Shown one piece after another: positions 1-7,100 of a DNA stretch of 64,000 nt (its first letter is position 1; the number at the start of each line of letters is the position of its first letter). The stretch is from positions 248,001 through 312,000 of the forward strand of contig CAVPRR010000004.1 in the NCBI GenBank assembly GCA_963707965.1, read 5' to 3'. The stretch is from VRUE01 sp963707965 (GTDB lineage: Bacteria > Actinomycetota > Thermoleophilia > Solirubrobacterales > 70-9). The translations under genes and the position numbers were made by a program. The notes below the pieces were generated by a model. That model did not search any database. It worked only from the letters and a program-made list of their open reading frames with translations, and had not been told where the DNA came from.

Positions 1-686
1 TCAACATCCTGCTGCAGATCCTCGAGGACGGGCGGCTCACCGACGCCCAGGGGCGCACGGTCGACTTCCGCAACTCGATCGTGATCATGACCTCGAACAT
101 CGGGGCGTCGGAGATCGCCAAGAACACCTCGATCGGCTTCACCGTCGCCGACGAGACCGGGATGTCCTACGACGACATGAAGAACCGGATCATGAGCGAC
201 CTCAAGAAAGTCTTCCGGCCCGAGTTCCTCAACCGGATCGACGAGGTGATCGTCTTCCACAAGCTGGCTCGCGAGGAGGTCAAGGAGATCATCGATCTGA
301 TGATCAACCGGGTCCGTGTCCAGGTCGCCGAGCACGAGCTGCAGTTGGAGCTCACCAACGAGGCCAAGGAGCTTCTGGTTGAGAAGGGTTGGGACCCGTC
401 GATGGGTGCCCGGCCGCTGCGCCGCGCGATCCAGCGCTACGTCGAGGACCCGCTCGCGGACGAGGTGTTGAGGCAGGGCGACATGACCTCCGGCTCGACG
501 GTGATGGTCGACCGCGATCCCTCCGGCGACGAGGAGGACCGGCCCCTGAAGCTGACCATCCTCGCGCCGAAGAAGCTGCCGAAGGCAACGCCGGAGCCTG
601 AGAAGGTGGGCGTCGGCGCGAAGAAGGACGGCGGCGATCGTGAGTCGCAGGAGGGCGAGCAGCCCTCCGGCGATGACGAGGCCTGA
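1..686 (+). CDS. clpC: ATP-dependent Clp protease ATPase subunit ClpC, C-terminal part
   Basis: Partial gene: the reading frame is open from the first bases and the start lies upstream of the window. The visible part begins in the second AAA+ module (LLQILEDGRLTDAQGR, then a sensor-1 region ending MTSNIGA). It continues through the C-terminal ClpB-D2-small domain with the arginine-rich stretch DPSMGARPLRRAIQRYVEDP. ClpC unfolds proteins and feeds them to the ClpP peptidase in the cytosol. The tail after about base 520 is acidic and low-complexity (GDDEA end), as in actinobacterial ClpC1. An aldo/keto reductase follows 17 bases downstream. ClpB is less likely because ClpC is the usual neighbour of disA/carD and the tail is of the ClpC type. 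Confidence 0.93.
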   Translation, partial: NILLQILEDGRLTDAQGRTVDFRNSIVIMTSNIGASEIAKNTSIGFTVADETGMSYDDMKNRIMSDLKKVFRPEFLNRIDEVIVFHKLAREEVKEIIDLMINRVRVQVAEHELQLELTNEAKELLVEKGWDPSMGARPLRRAIQRYVEDPLADEVLRQGDMTSGSTVMVDRDPSGDEEDRPLKLTILAPKKLPKATPEPEKVGVGAKKDGGDRESQEGEQPSGDDEA

Positions 687-703
687 GCCAGAGCGACGCC
701 ACA

Positions 704-1840
704 ATGGCCGAGCCCGGGCGCAGCGCGATCGGCACCTGGAGTGGCGGCAGGTTCATGCGCTTCGGCGAGGCGGTCCCAGAGGAAAGGCTGGAGGCGTTGC
801 TGCGCCCCGGCGAGGGGATCGACACGGTTCTCACCGCCGATGTCTACGGCCAGGGTGAGGCGGACCGCCTGCTGGGGCGCGCACTGCGCGGTGCCCCGGG
901 GGGCGACCGCTGCCTGGCGGGCGCCGTGGGGCACGATTTCTACCGCGGCGAGCGGGACGGCCCGCGCGGCTTTCCCCGCTTCACAGACCCCGAGCTGCGC
1001 GGCGCGGGCGAGTACGCGGGCTATCTGCGGATGGCCACCGAGCGCAGCCTGGAGCGGATCGGCGCTGAGCGCTTCGACCTGCTCCTCCTCCACAATCCCG
1101 ACCGGATCGGCTATTCGAGCGAAGCGGTGTGGGACGGGATGGAGGCGCTGCGCGCGGCGGGGCTGACCGCGCAGATCGGTGTCGCGCCGGGCCCGGCCAA
1201 CGGCTTTACCCTCGACCTGATCTCCTGCATCGAGCGCTTCGGGGACCGGATCGACTGGGCGATGATCATCCTCAACCCGTTTGAGCCCTGGCCCGGGGAG
1301 ATGTGCCTGGACGCTGCGGCCCGCCACGGGGTCAGGGTGATCACGCGGGTGGTCGACTACGGCGGCATGTTCTGGGGCGATCTGCGACCCGGCATGGAGC
1401 TCGCGGCTGGGGACCACCGGGCATTCCGCCCCAGGGGCTGGATCGAGACCGGGCTTCAGAAGCTGGAGCGGATCGCTCCGATCGCCGAGCGGACCGGACT
1501 GACGACGATCCAGCTTGCCTGCCAGTGGAATCTTGCCCACCCGGCGGTTGGGTGCGTCGTGCCCACTCTGATTCAGGAGGCGGGGCCCGGGGCACGCCCG
1601 ATCGAGGAGAAGCGGGCCGAGCTCGCCGCGCTGCCGGGCGAGCAGCTCCTCTCCGCCGAGGACGTTGCGGAGATCCGCTCGATCGGGGACAACGCCGGCT
1701 GCATGGCGTTGAAGGGGGCCAGCCCCGGGCACGAGGGCGAAGAGCGCGCCGACGCCTGGGCCCTCGACGAGGGACTGATCGCCGTGGGAAAGCGCTGGGG
1801 CATCGAGCCCGACCGCGACCTCGCTGCGCTGGCGACCTGA
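704..1840 (+). CDS. Aldo/keto reductase family protein
   Basis: 378 residues. The TIM-barrel pattern of aldo/keto reductases is visible: an Asp...Tyr pair near residues 40-50 (DTVLTADVYGQGEAD), a long helix with SLERIGAERFDLLLLHNPD containing the active-site-type His, and later ITRVVDYGG and TTIQLACQW. The strand that usually carries the catalytic Lys reads LAGAVGHDF, with no Lys in the expected place, so catalysis or substrate may differ from classical NADPH-dependent reductases. It sits between clpC and disA, where radA lies in many bacteria, and may be read through from clpC (17-base gap). Substrate unknown. The family call is firm; activity is not. Confidence 0.8.
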   Translation: MAEPGRSAIGTWSGGRFMRFGEAVPEERLEALLRPGEGIDTVLTADVYGQGEADRLLGRALRGAPGGDRCLAGAVGHDFYRGERDGPRGFPRFTDPELRGAGEYAGYLRMATERSLERIGAERFDLLLLHNPDRIGYSSEAVWDGMEALRAAGLTAQIGVAPGPANGFTLDLISCIERFGDRIDWAMIILNPFEPWPGEMCLDAAARHGVRVITRVVDYGGMFWGDLRPGMELAAGDHRAFRPRGWIETGLQKLERIAPIAERTGLTTIQLACQWNLAHPAVGCVVPTLIQEAGPGARPIEEKRAELAALPGEQLLSAEDVAEIRSIGDNAGCMALKGASPGHEGEERADAWALDEGLIAVGKRWGIEPDRDLAALAT

Positions 1841-2037
1841 CACGGTCTCCGCCGCCGGAAGCGTTCCTGCACCACCGCCATCATCGCCGTTTCCACCTCT
1901 TACGGGGGCGGCATTCCGGGGCGGAAGCAGCCGGGAATTGCGGTGCGCGACGCGCGACCGCTTGACAAGAGCCATTCCGACCTGTCCACTAGGAATTCGC
2001 CAGACCGCATTCCAAAGCGGGATTTGGCATCCTAAGG

Positions 2038-3153
2038 ATGATGTCTTTAATGCCTGGGGATGAGCTTCACGAGCTTGCAAAACGGCAGGATCCCCGGCTT
2101 CTAAGAGCGCTGGACGTCGTCGCGCCCGGTAGTGCGCTGCGCGAAGGCATCGACAGCATCGTTCACGCCCACACGGGCGGGCTGATCGTGGTCGGCGATC
2201 CGGGCAACGTCTCCCACCTGCTTTCGGGGGGGATCGAGCTCAACATCGACTACTCGCCGGCGATGCTGTACCAGGTGGCGAAGATGGATGGGGCCATCGT
2301 CCTCAACGCCGAGGCGACGAAGATCGTCTGGGCCAACGTCCAGTTGATGCCGGACCCAACGATCCTCTCCGGCGAGACGGGCACCCGCCACCGCACCGCC
2401 GAGCGCGTTTCCAAACAGACCTCCGCCCTCGTGATCGCGATCTCCCAGCGCCGCGACGTCGTCTCGCTGTACGTGGAAGGGACGACGTACAGCCTTCAGG
2501 ACATTCCCGCGGTGCTTGCCAAGGCGAACCAGGGGCTGGCAACCCTGGAGAAGTACCGCGAGCGGCTGGACGAGCTCTCGACCCGGCTCACCATGCTGGA
2601 GTTCCAGGGCGGCGTCGCCCTCTACGACGCGCTCGCCCTTCTGCAGCGGGCGGAGCTCGTGACGCGGATGGCGGTCGAGGTGGAGCGCTACATCGTCGAG
2701 CTCGGCACCGAGGGCCGGCTGATCGAGATGCAGCTCGAGGAGACGATGGTCGGCGTGGCCTCCGACAAGACGGCGCTGATCCGCGATTACTCCCTCGAGG
2801 ACTCCGAGCAGAACCTGGCCGCGGTGCTGGAGTCGCTGGCCCGGATGCCGCACCAGGACGTGCTGGACTTCGGTCGACTCGCCGAGTTGCTCGGCTACGA
2901 CCGCAAGGTCAACACCCTCGACTTCCCGGCTGCGCCGCGCGGCTATCGTGTGCTTGGCCGCATCTCGCGCATTCCCAAGCTTGTCGTCCAGAAGATCATC
3001 CAGGAGTTCGGTGGCCTGGAGGAGGTCCTTGCGGCATCCGATGCCGATCTCGAGGCAGTTGACGGGGTCGGCTCCACCCGGGCCAAGGACATCCGGGAGG
3101 GGCTGCGGAGGCTTCAGGAGGTCGATCTGGTCGACCGGTACCTTCAGAGCTGA
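2038..3153 (+). CDS. disA: DNA integrity scanning protein DisA, diadenylate cyclase
   Basis: 371 residues, close to the usual 355-360. The N-terminal DAC domain carries the catalytic DGA (residues 84-86) and RHR (117-119) motifs that make c-di-AMP from two ATP. A helical linker follows, and a C-terminal helix-hairpin-helix domain (about 310-371, VDGVGSTRAKDIREGLRRL) binds branched DNA. ATGs at 2038, 2041 and 2050 are possible starts. AAGGA at 2034-2038 is only well spaced for 2050, so residues 1-4 may not be made. The 197-base gap upstream contains a TTGACA at 1962-1967, possibly a -35 box, with no convincing -10. The stop overlaps an ATG (TGATG) leading into the carD region. Confidence 0.95.
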   Translation: MMSLMPGDELHELAKRQDPRLLRALDVVAPGSALREGIDSIVHAHTGGLIVVGDPGNVSHLLSGGIELNIDYSPAMLYQVAKMDGAIVLNAEATKIVWANVQLMPDPTILSGETGTRHRTAERVSKQTSALVIAISQRRDVVSLYVEGTTYSLQDIPAVLAKANQGLATLEKYRERLDELSTRLTMLEFQGGVALYDALALLQRAELVTRMAVEVERYIVELGTEGRLIEMQLEETMVGVASDKTALIRDYSLEDSEQNLAAVLESLARMPHQDVLDFGRLAELLGYDRKVNTLDFPAAPRGYRVLGRISRIPKLVVQKIIQEFGGLEEVLAASDADLEAVDGVGSTRAKDIREGLRRLQEVDLVDRYLQS

Positions 3154-3190
3154 TGGCGACTGGCGCCGTCGAGAACGAAAGGAGCAAGCG

Positions 3191-3754
3191 ATTCCCGAGT
3201 TAAAGGAGGCCACGGAGGCGAGCCCCGAAGAGGATGTCGAGTACATCTGCGACTTCGAGGAGGGCGACAAGGTCGTCTACCCTCACCACGGAGCGGGCCG
3301 GGTGCTGAAGAAAGAGACCCGGGCGCTGATGGGGGAGGAACGTGAATACCTCACGATCAAGATCCTCCACAACGAGCTGACCGTGATGGTTCCCTGTGAA
3401 AACGCCGGCAGGGCGGGGCTTCGCCGGGTCATCGACGAGGAGGAAATCAAGAAGGTCGTCACGGTCCTCACCGACGACGTCTCGGAGATGCCCAAGAACT
3501 GGAACCGGCGCTTCAAGTACAACCGCGAGAAGATCAAGACCGGTGACGTGTTCGAGCTCGCCGAGGTCGTTCGCAACCTTGCGATTCGCGAGATGGAGAA
3601 GGGACTCTCCACCGGCGAGAAGCAGATGTACACGCGCGCCAAGAAGATCCTCTCGTCGGAGTTCATGTACGCGCTCGACAAGGACGAGGAGGGCGCGGAG
3701 GTATTCCTCGACGGGCTGCTGGAGGAGCGCTTCGTCGCCACGGCAACCGTCTAA
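3191..3754 (+). CDS. carD: CarD-family RNA polymerase-binding transcription regulator
   Basis: About 187 residues. The N-terminal RNAP-interaction (Tudor-like) domain starts at EEGDKVVYPHHGAGRV, and the C-terminal helical DNA-binding domain contains MPKNWNRRFKYN with the conserved Trp that contacts the -10 upstream edge. CarD stabilises open complexes at rRNA and other promoters. No ATG, GTG or TTG exists in frame between the DisA stop and the domain. The best start is ATT at 3191, preceded at six bases by AAAGGAG (3178-3184). The alternative is an ATG at 3153 (TGATG overlap with disA) whose frame stops at 3201-3203 and would need a one-base shift to join CarD. ispD begins 4 bases after the stop. 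Confidence 0.9.
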   Translation: MPELKEATEASPEEDVEYICDFEEGDKVVYPHHGAGRVLKKETRALMGEEREYLTIKILHNELTVMVPCENAGRAGLRRVIDEEEIKKVVTVLTDDVSEMPKNWNRRFKYNREKIKTGDVFELAEVVRNLAIREMEKGLSTGEKQMYTRAKKILSSEFMYALDKDEEGAEVFLDGLLEERFVATATV

Positions 3755-3758
3755 GGCC

Positions 3759-4469
3759 ACGAGCGTCACAGCGGTCATCGCGGCCGCCGGTTCCGGTCAG
3801 AGGCTCGGAGCCGGCGGTCCGAAGGCCCTCGTGCCGGTTGCCGGAAGGCCGATGGTCGATTGGTCGATCGAGGCGCTCCGGGCTGCCGGGCCGGTGGGCC
3901 CCATCGTCGTCGCCTGCCTGTCCGACTGCATGCACAGGCTCGGGGGGCACGACGTCACCGTTGTGGAGGGCGGGGCGACCCGCTCGGCGTCGGTGTCCAA
4001 CGCGCTGGAGGCGGTCGACACCGAGCTGGTCGCGATCCACGATGCGGCGCGACCCCTGCTGACTCCGCAGCTTGTCGAGGACATCGTTGCGACCCTGATC
4101 GCCGACCCCGAGGCCGACGGCGCGATCGCCGCCACCCCGCTCACCGACACGATCAAGCGGGCGGCGGCGGATGGGACGGACAACTCATCGCCCGCCGTGG
4201 AGACGACGCTCGATCGGCGGCGGCTCTGGGCGGCGCAGACACCGCAGGTCTATTGGGTGGAGCCTCTGCGCCAGGCGCTTGCCGCCTGGGCCGAGCGCGC
4301 CGCCCCCGATCGTGAGCGGGTCGCCGTGGCGACCGACGAGGCGATGTTGGTCGAGGCGGCCGGCGGCAGGGTGCTGATCCATCCCGCGCCACCCGAGAAC
4401 CTCAAGGTGACGACGCCGCTCGATCTGCGCCTCGCCGAGCTGCTGCTGAGCGAGCGATCAGCGCAGTAG
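3759..4469 (+). CDS. ispD: 2-C-methyl-D-erythritol 4-phosphate cytidylyltransferase
   Basis: About 236 residues, the usual length. IspD joins CTP to MEP in the third step of the non-mevalonate isoprenoid pathway. The signature nucleotide-binding loop AAGSGQRLGAGGPKAL opens the protein, with HDAARPLL, TPLTDTIK and RRRLWAAQTPQ further on. No ATG, GTG or TTG is present in frame between 3396 and the first conserved residues. The codon where Met is expected is ACG at 3759 (then SVTAVIAAAG), four bases after the carD stop, with no clear ribosome site. Translation is probably coupled to carD, or the ACG is a sequence error for ATG. ispF is 2.1 kb downstream. Confidence 0.92.
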   Translation, partial: TSVTAVIAAAGSGQRLGAGGPKALVPVAGRPMVDWSIEALRAAGPVGPIVVACLSDCMHRLGGHDVTVVEGGATRSASVSNALEAVDTELVAIHDAARPLLTPQLVEDIVATLIADPEADGAIAATPLTDTIKRAAADGTDNSSPAVETTLDRRRLWAAQTPQVYWVEPLRQALAAWAERAAPDRERVAVATDEAMLVEAAGGRVLIHPAPPENLKVTTPLDLRLAELLLSERSAQ

Positions 4470-4604
4470 CACCCAGACGAGCGCCGCAGCGAAGCTGAGC
4501 TGCCCGACGCCGAGGGCAACACCGAGGCTGGCCGCCCCAAGCGCCCCGGCGACGGCCGCGCCGCCAGCGAACGCGACAAGGAGAACGGCGAGCTGGCGGG
4601 CCAT
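4458..4604 (-). CDS. 48-residue hydrophobic small membrane protein
   Basis: A complete small reading frame from ATG (4602-4604) to TGA (4458-4460). It starts MARQLAVLLVAFAGGAAVAG and ends ALVWVLLR, with two hydrophobic stretches (about residues 5-22 and 26-46) that look like two short membrane helices or one hairpin. It lies 20 bases downstream of the DUF389 gene on the same strand, so it is probably its last operon member. Its 3' end overlaps the convergent ispD end by 12 bases. No clear ribosome site was seen. Coding status rests on composition and position only; I do not recognise a family. Confidence 0.45.
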   Translation of the reverse strand: MARQLAVLLVAFAGGAAVAGALGAASLGVALGVGQLSFAAALVWVLLR

Positions 4605-4624
4605 GGCGCGGGAGTGTAGGTCTC

Positions 4625-5632
4625 TCAGGGCTCGCCGCCCGATGCGCGCCCGTGCTCAGCTCTCTCGATTGGCAGGCCGCCGGCCGCGCGCGAGTTATCG
4701 CCGCGGTGCTGCCTGCGGCGGCGCCGGTAGGCCGTGTGCTGCACAAGCAGCGTCGTGACCCCGGCGATGACGATCGCGCTGAGGTTGATCGCGAGCTGCG
4801 CCATCGAGCCGCGCCAGGCGGGCCAGTCGCCGTAGGCGGCGGCGATCCCAATCGCGGCCGCCGCCGGAATCGTCGTCACCGAGATCAGCACGCCGACCAG
4901 CGCCCCCGACTTGGCCGAGGTCAGCGACAGCACGCCGGCTATCCCCGCGAAGAAGGCGACGATGAAGGAGAAGGTGTTGGGTTCGGAGATGAACTCGGTC
5001 AGCGGGTGCTCGTCCAGCTTGAAGCCGGCCTCGATCAGCCCCGTCGATTTCGCGATCAGGGCGAAGAGGAAAGCGGCGGTGATGCCGAGCGGAAAGCCGA
5101 CCGCCAGCGCTGAAAGCGAGCGGAGGGCGACGTCGCGCCGGCGCTCGACAGCCGCCACGCAGAGACCCGCCAGCGGGCCGAACTCGGGGCCGACCACCAT
5201 CGCTCCGACGATCAGGATCGGCTGGCCGAGCAGCACGCCGACCGAAGCGATCAGGCAGGCGAGAGCGATGAAGGCGAGGAAGTTCGCGTTCAGCTCGATG
5301 CTCTCGGAGGTTCGGGACTCGACTTCCTCCCAGACCACAGCGTCGCCGGGCGAGCCGGGGGCCGCACGCTCGGCCCGGTCCGCAGCCTCGGAGAGCAGCG
5401 AGTCGATCTGCTCGAGGGCGATCGAGCCGTCCCTGGGTACCCCGAGCTCCTTGAGGTCGTCGATGACGACGCTTGCGTCCTCGCGGGCGACGTCGCAGAG
5501 GATCACGTCGCCAGCGGGCTTGCGACCGGCGCCGTCCAGGTAGACAAGACTCGACACGGACGGAGTGGCTTCGAGCAGGTCGACGACCCGCTTGGACCTG
5601 GAGTTGGGGACGACGATCCGCAGGTGGACCAT
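4625..5632 (-). CDS. DUF389 family membrane protein
   Basis: 335 residues. The first ~110 residues are cytosolic (MVHLRIVVPNSRSKRVVDLL...), followed by a hydrophobic region of about six membrane segments. It carries the DUF389 hallmark around ILIVGAMVVGPEFGPLAGL and a VLSLTSAKSGALVGVLISV segment. The tail is basic (YRRRRRQ). DUF389 proteins have no established function; a transport or sensing role has been proposed for the family. Start chosen at ATG 5632 because the domain begins there; the frame remains open far upstream, but only as antisense to the PHP gene. A 48-residue membrane protein follows on the same strand. Confidence 0.85.
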   Translation of the reverse strand: MVHLRIVVPNSRSKRVVDLLEATPSVSSLVYLDGAGRKPAGDVILCDVAREDASVVIDDLKELGVPRDGSIALEQIDSLLSEAADRAERAAPGSPGDAVVWEEVESRTSESIELNANFLAFIALACLIASVGVLLGQPILIVGAMVVGPEFGPLAGLCVAAVERRRDVALRSLSALAVGFPLGITAAFLFALIAKSTGLIEAGFKLDEHPLTEFISEPNTFSFIVAFFAGIAGVLSLTSAKSGALVGVLISVTTIPAAAAIGIAAAYGDWPAWRGSMAQLAINLSAIVIAGVTTLLVQHTAYRRRRRQHRGDNSRAAGGLPIERAEHGRASGGEP

Positions 5633-5682
5633 TCGGGCGAGGGTACCCGGCCGGGGGGCGGCGATACCGCATTCCAACCCCG

Positions 5683-5688
5683 TAACGT
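5683..5688 (+). promoter_or_regulatory. -10-like element of a short-leader promoter
   Basis: TAACGT lies 7 bases before the GTG at 5696. No Shine-Dalgarno fits in between, so transcription may start at or near the start codon. One member of a recurrent pattern in this window. Confidence 0.4.
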
Positions 5689-5695
5689 GGGGGCC

Positions 5696-6523
5696 GTGCT
5701 GACCGACTACCACGTGCATCTCCGTCCCGACGAGGACGGCACGCCTGCCGAGCGCTTCTTCACCGCCCAGAACGTCGATCGCTACCTGGCGGCTGCGGCC
5801 GAGGCCGGGATCGCGGAGCTGGGGGTCTCCGAGCACGTCCACCGCTTCACCCAGGCGCTCGCGCTCTGGCGCCACCCCTTCTGGGAGGAACAGGCCCGCG
5901 ACGACCTGGATGCCTACTGCGAGTTCGTCAGAGGCACCGAGCTGAAGCTGGGGATCGAGTGCGACTTCGTCCCCGGCGCCGAGGCTCGCACCGCCGAGCT
6001 GCTGGCGGCTCGCGACTTCGACTACGTGATCGGCTCCGTTCACTTCGTCGGCGATGACGCCGTCGACCATCCGGGCTGGGACATCTGGGAGGGGTCGGGC
6101 GACCCCGACGAGGTTTGGCGGCGCTACTTCGAGGCACTTGCCGAGTGCGCCCGGTCGGGGCTCTTCGACATCCTGGCGCACCCCGACCTGGTCAAGGTGT
6201 GGGGCCGCGCGCACCCGCTGCCCGAGCGCGATCCCCGTCATTTCTACGAGCCGGCCGTCGCAGCGATCGCCGACAGCGGGATCGCGGTTGAGGTCTCGAC
6301 GGCGGGCCTCCGCAAGCCCGTCGGCGAGCTCTACCCGGCGCGCGCCTTCGCGGAGATGTGCGTCGAGGCCGGGGCTGTCTTTGCGCTCTCCTCCGATGCC
6401 CACCGGCCCGAGGAGGTCGGGTTCGGCTACGACCGCGCGGTCTCCTCGCTCGAGGACCTCGGCGTGCGGGAGATATGCACCTTCGAGCGGCGCCGGCGCC
6501 GGCTGGAGCCGCTGGATGGCTGA
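5696..6523 (+). CDS. PHP-domain hydrolase, histidinol-phosphatase-like
   Basis: 275 residues. It starts MLTDYHVHLRPDEDG, whose HVH motif is the first metal-binding element of PHP phosphoesterases. More ligands follow in GIECDF, IGSVHFV, DILAHPDLVK and LSSDAHRPEEVG. The family uses a trinuclear metal centre. The closest functional type is HisK/HisJ histidinol-phosphate phosphatase, which would give the last-but-one step of histidine synthesis, but other phosphoesters are possible and no his genes are nearby. GTG 5696 was chosen because PHP proteins begin within a few residues of this motif. Divergent from the DUF389 gene. Confidence 0.82.
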   Translation: MLTDYHVHLRPDEDGTPAERFFTAQNVDRYLAAAAEAGIAELGVSEHVHRFTQALALWRHPFWEEQARDDLDAYCEFVRGTELKLGIECDFVPGAEARTAELLAARDFDYVIGSVHFVGDDAVDHPGWDIWEGSGDPDEVWRRYFEALAECARSGLFDILAHPDLVKVWGRAHPLPERDPRHFYEPAVAAIADSGIAVEVSTAGLRKPVGELYPARAFAEMCVEAGAVFALSSDAHRPEEVGFGYDRAVSSLEDLGVREICTFERRRRRLEPLDG

Positions 6524-6603
6524 CTCCACAACCCCGTGCGCTCCCGGTTGCAGGTGTCACGGAATTCGCCACCGGGAGCCACGGTCGGCGAGAATCGCCT
6601 GAG

Positions 6604-7059
6604 ATGAGTCGGGTAGGGATCGGATACGACAGCCATCGCTTCGTCGAGGATCGTCCTCTGGTCCTCGGTGGGGTCGAGGTCGCTCACGAGCACGGCCTCG
6701 CTGGGCATTCCGATGCCGACGTGCTCACGCACGCGGTGATGGACGCCCTGCTCGGCGCAGCCGGGATGGGGGATATCGGCGCCCTCTTCCCCGACGACGA
6801 CGAGCGCTGGCGCGATGCCGACTCGATCGACCTGCTGCGCACGGTCGTCGGGATGGTCGGTGGGGACATCGTCAATGTCGATGCCACCCTCATCTGCGAG
6901 ACGCCTCGACTGGCGCCGTACCGGGCCGAGATGGAGCGCATCCTCTCCGAGGCCACCTCTGCTCGGGTCAGCGTCAAGGCGACGACCAACGAGGGAATGG
7001 GCTGGATCGGTCGCGGCGAGGGAATTGCATGCATGGCGGTCGTCTCGATCGACGGCTGA
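6604..7059 (+). CDS. ispF: 2-C-methyl-D-erythritol 2,4-cyclodiphosphate synthase
   Basis: 151 residues, typical for this homotrimer. IspF cyclises CDP-ME-2-phosphate to MEcPP with release of CMP. The metal ligands are in GYDSHRF near the start and in HSDADVLTHAVMDALLGA. ATTNEGMGWIGRGEGIA is the C-terminal CMP-binding stretch. Start ATG 6604 fits the family exactly. With ispD it marks a dispersed MEP pathway cluster next to cysS, an order also seen in Firmicutes. The acyl-CoA synthetase gene begins 41 bases downstream with its own possible promoter. Confidence 0.95.
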   Translation: MSRVGIGYDSHRFVEDRPLVLGGVEVAHEHGLAGHSDADVLTHAVMDALLGAAGMGDIGALFPDDDERWRDADSIDLLRTVVGMVGGDIVNVDATLICETPRLAPYRAEMERILSEATSARVSVKATTNEGMGWIGRGEGIACMAVVSIDG

Positions 7060-7083
7060 GCGCCTGTAGCGGCGGGCCCCCAT

Positions 7084-7089
7084 TAGTCT
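7084..7089 (+). promoter_or_regulatory. -10-like element before the acyl-CoA synthetase gene
   Basis: TAGTCT, 11 bases upstream of ATG 7101, with no ribosome site between. Same hexamer as at 28133 and 34603. Confidence 0.4.
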
Positions 7090-7100
7090 TCCCTGCTCTG

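Noticed and set aside
437..2080. Long minus-strand open frame across the aldo/keto reductase and disA start
   Set aside because: It is antisense to two clear genes and its product shows no domain; long spurious frames are expected at this GC content.
5633..6529. Upstream extension of the DUF389 frame
   Set aside because: The extension is antisense to the PHP gene, and DUF389 domain sequence begins only after ATG 5632.
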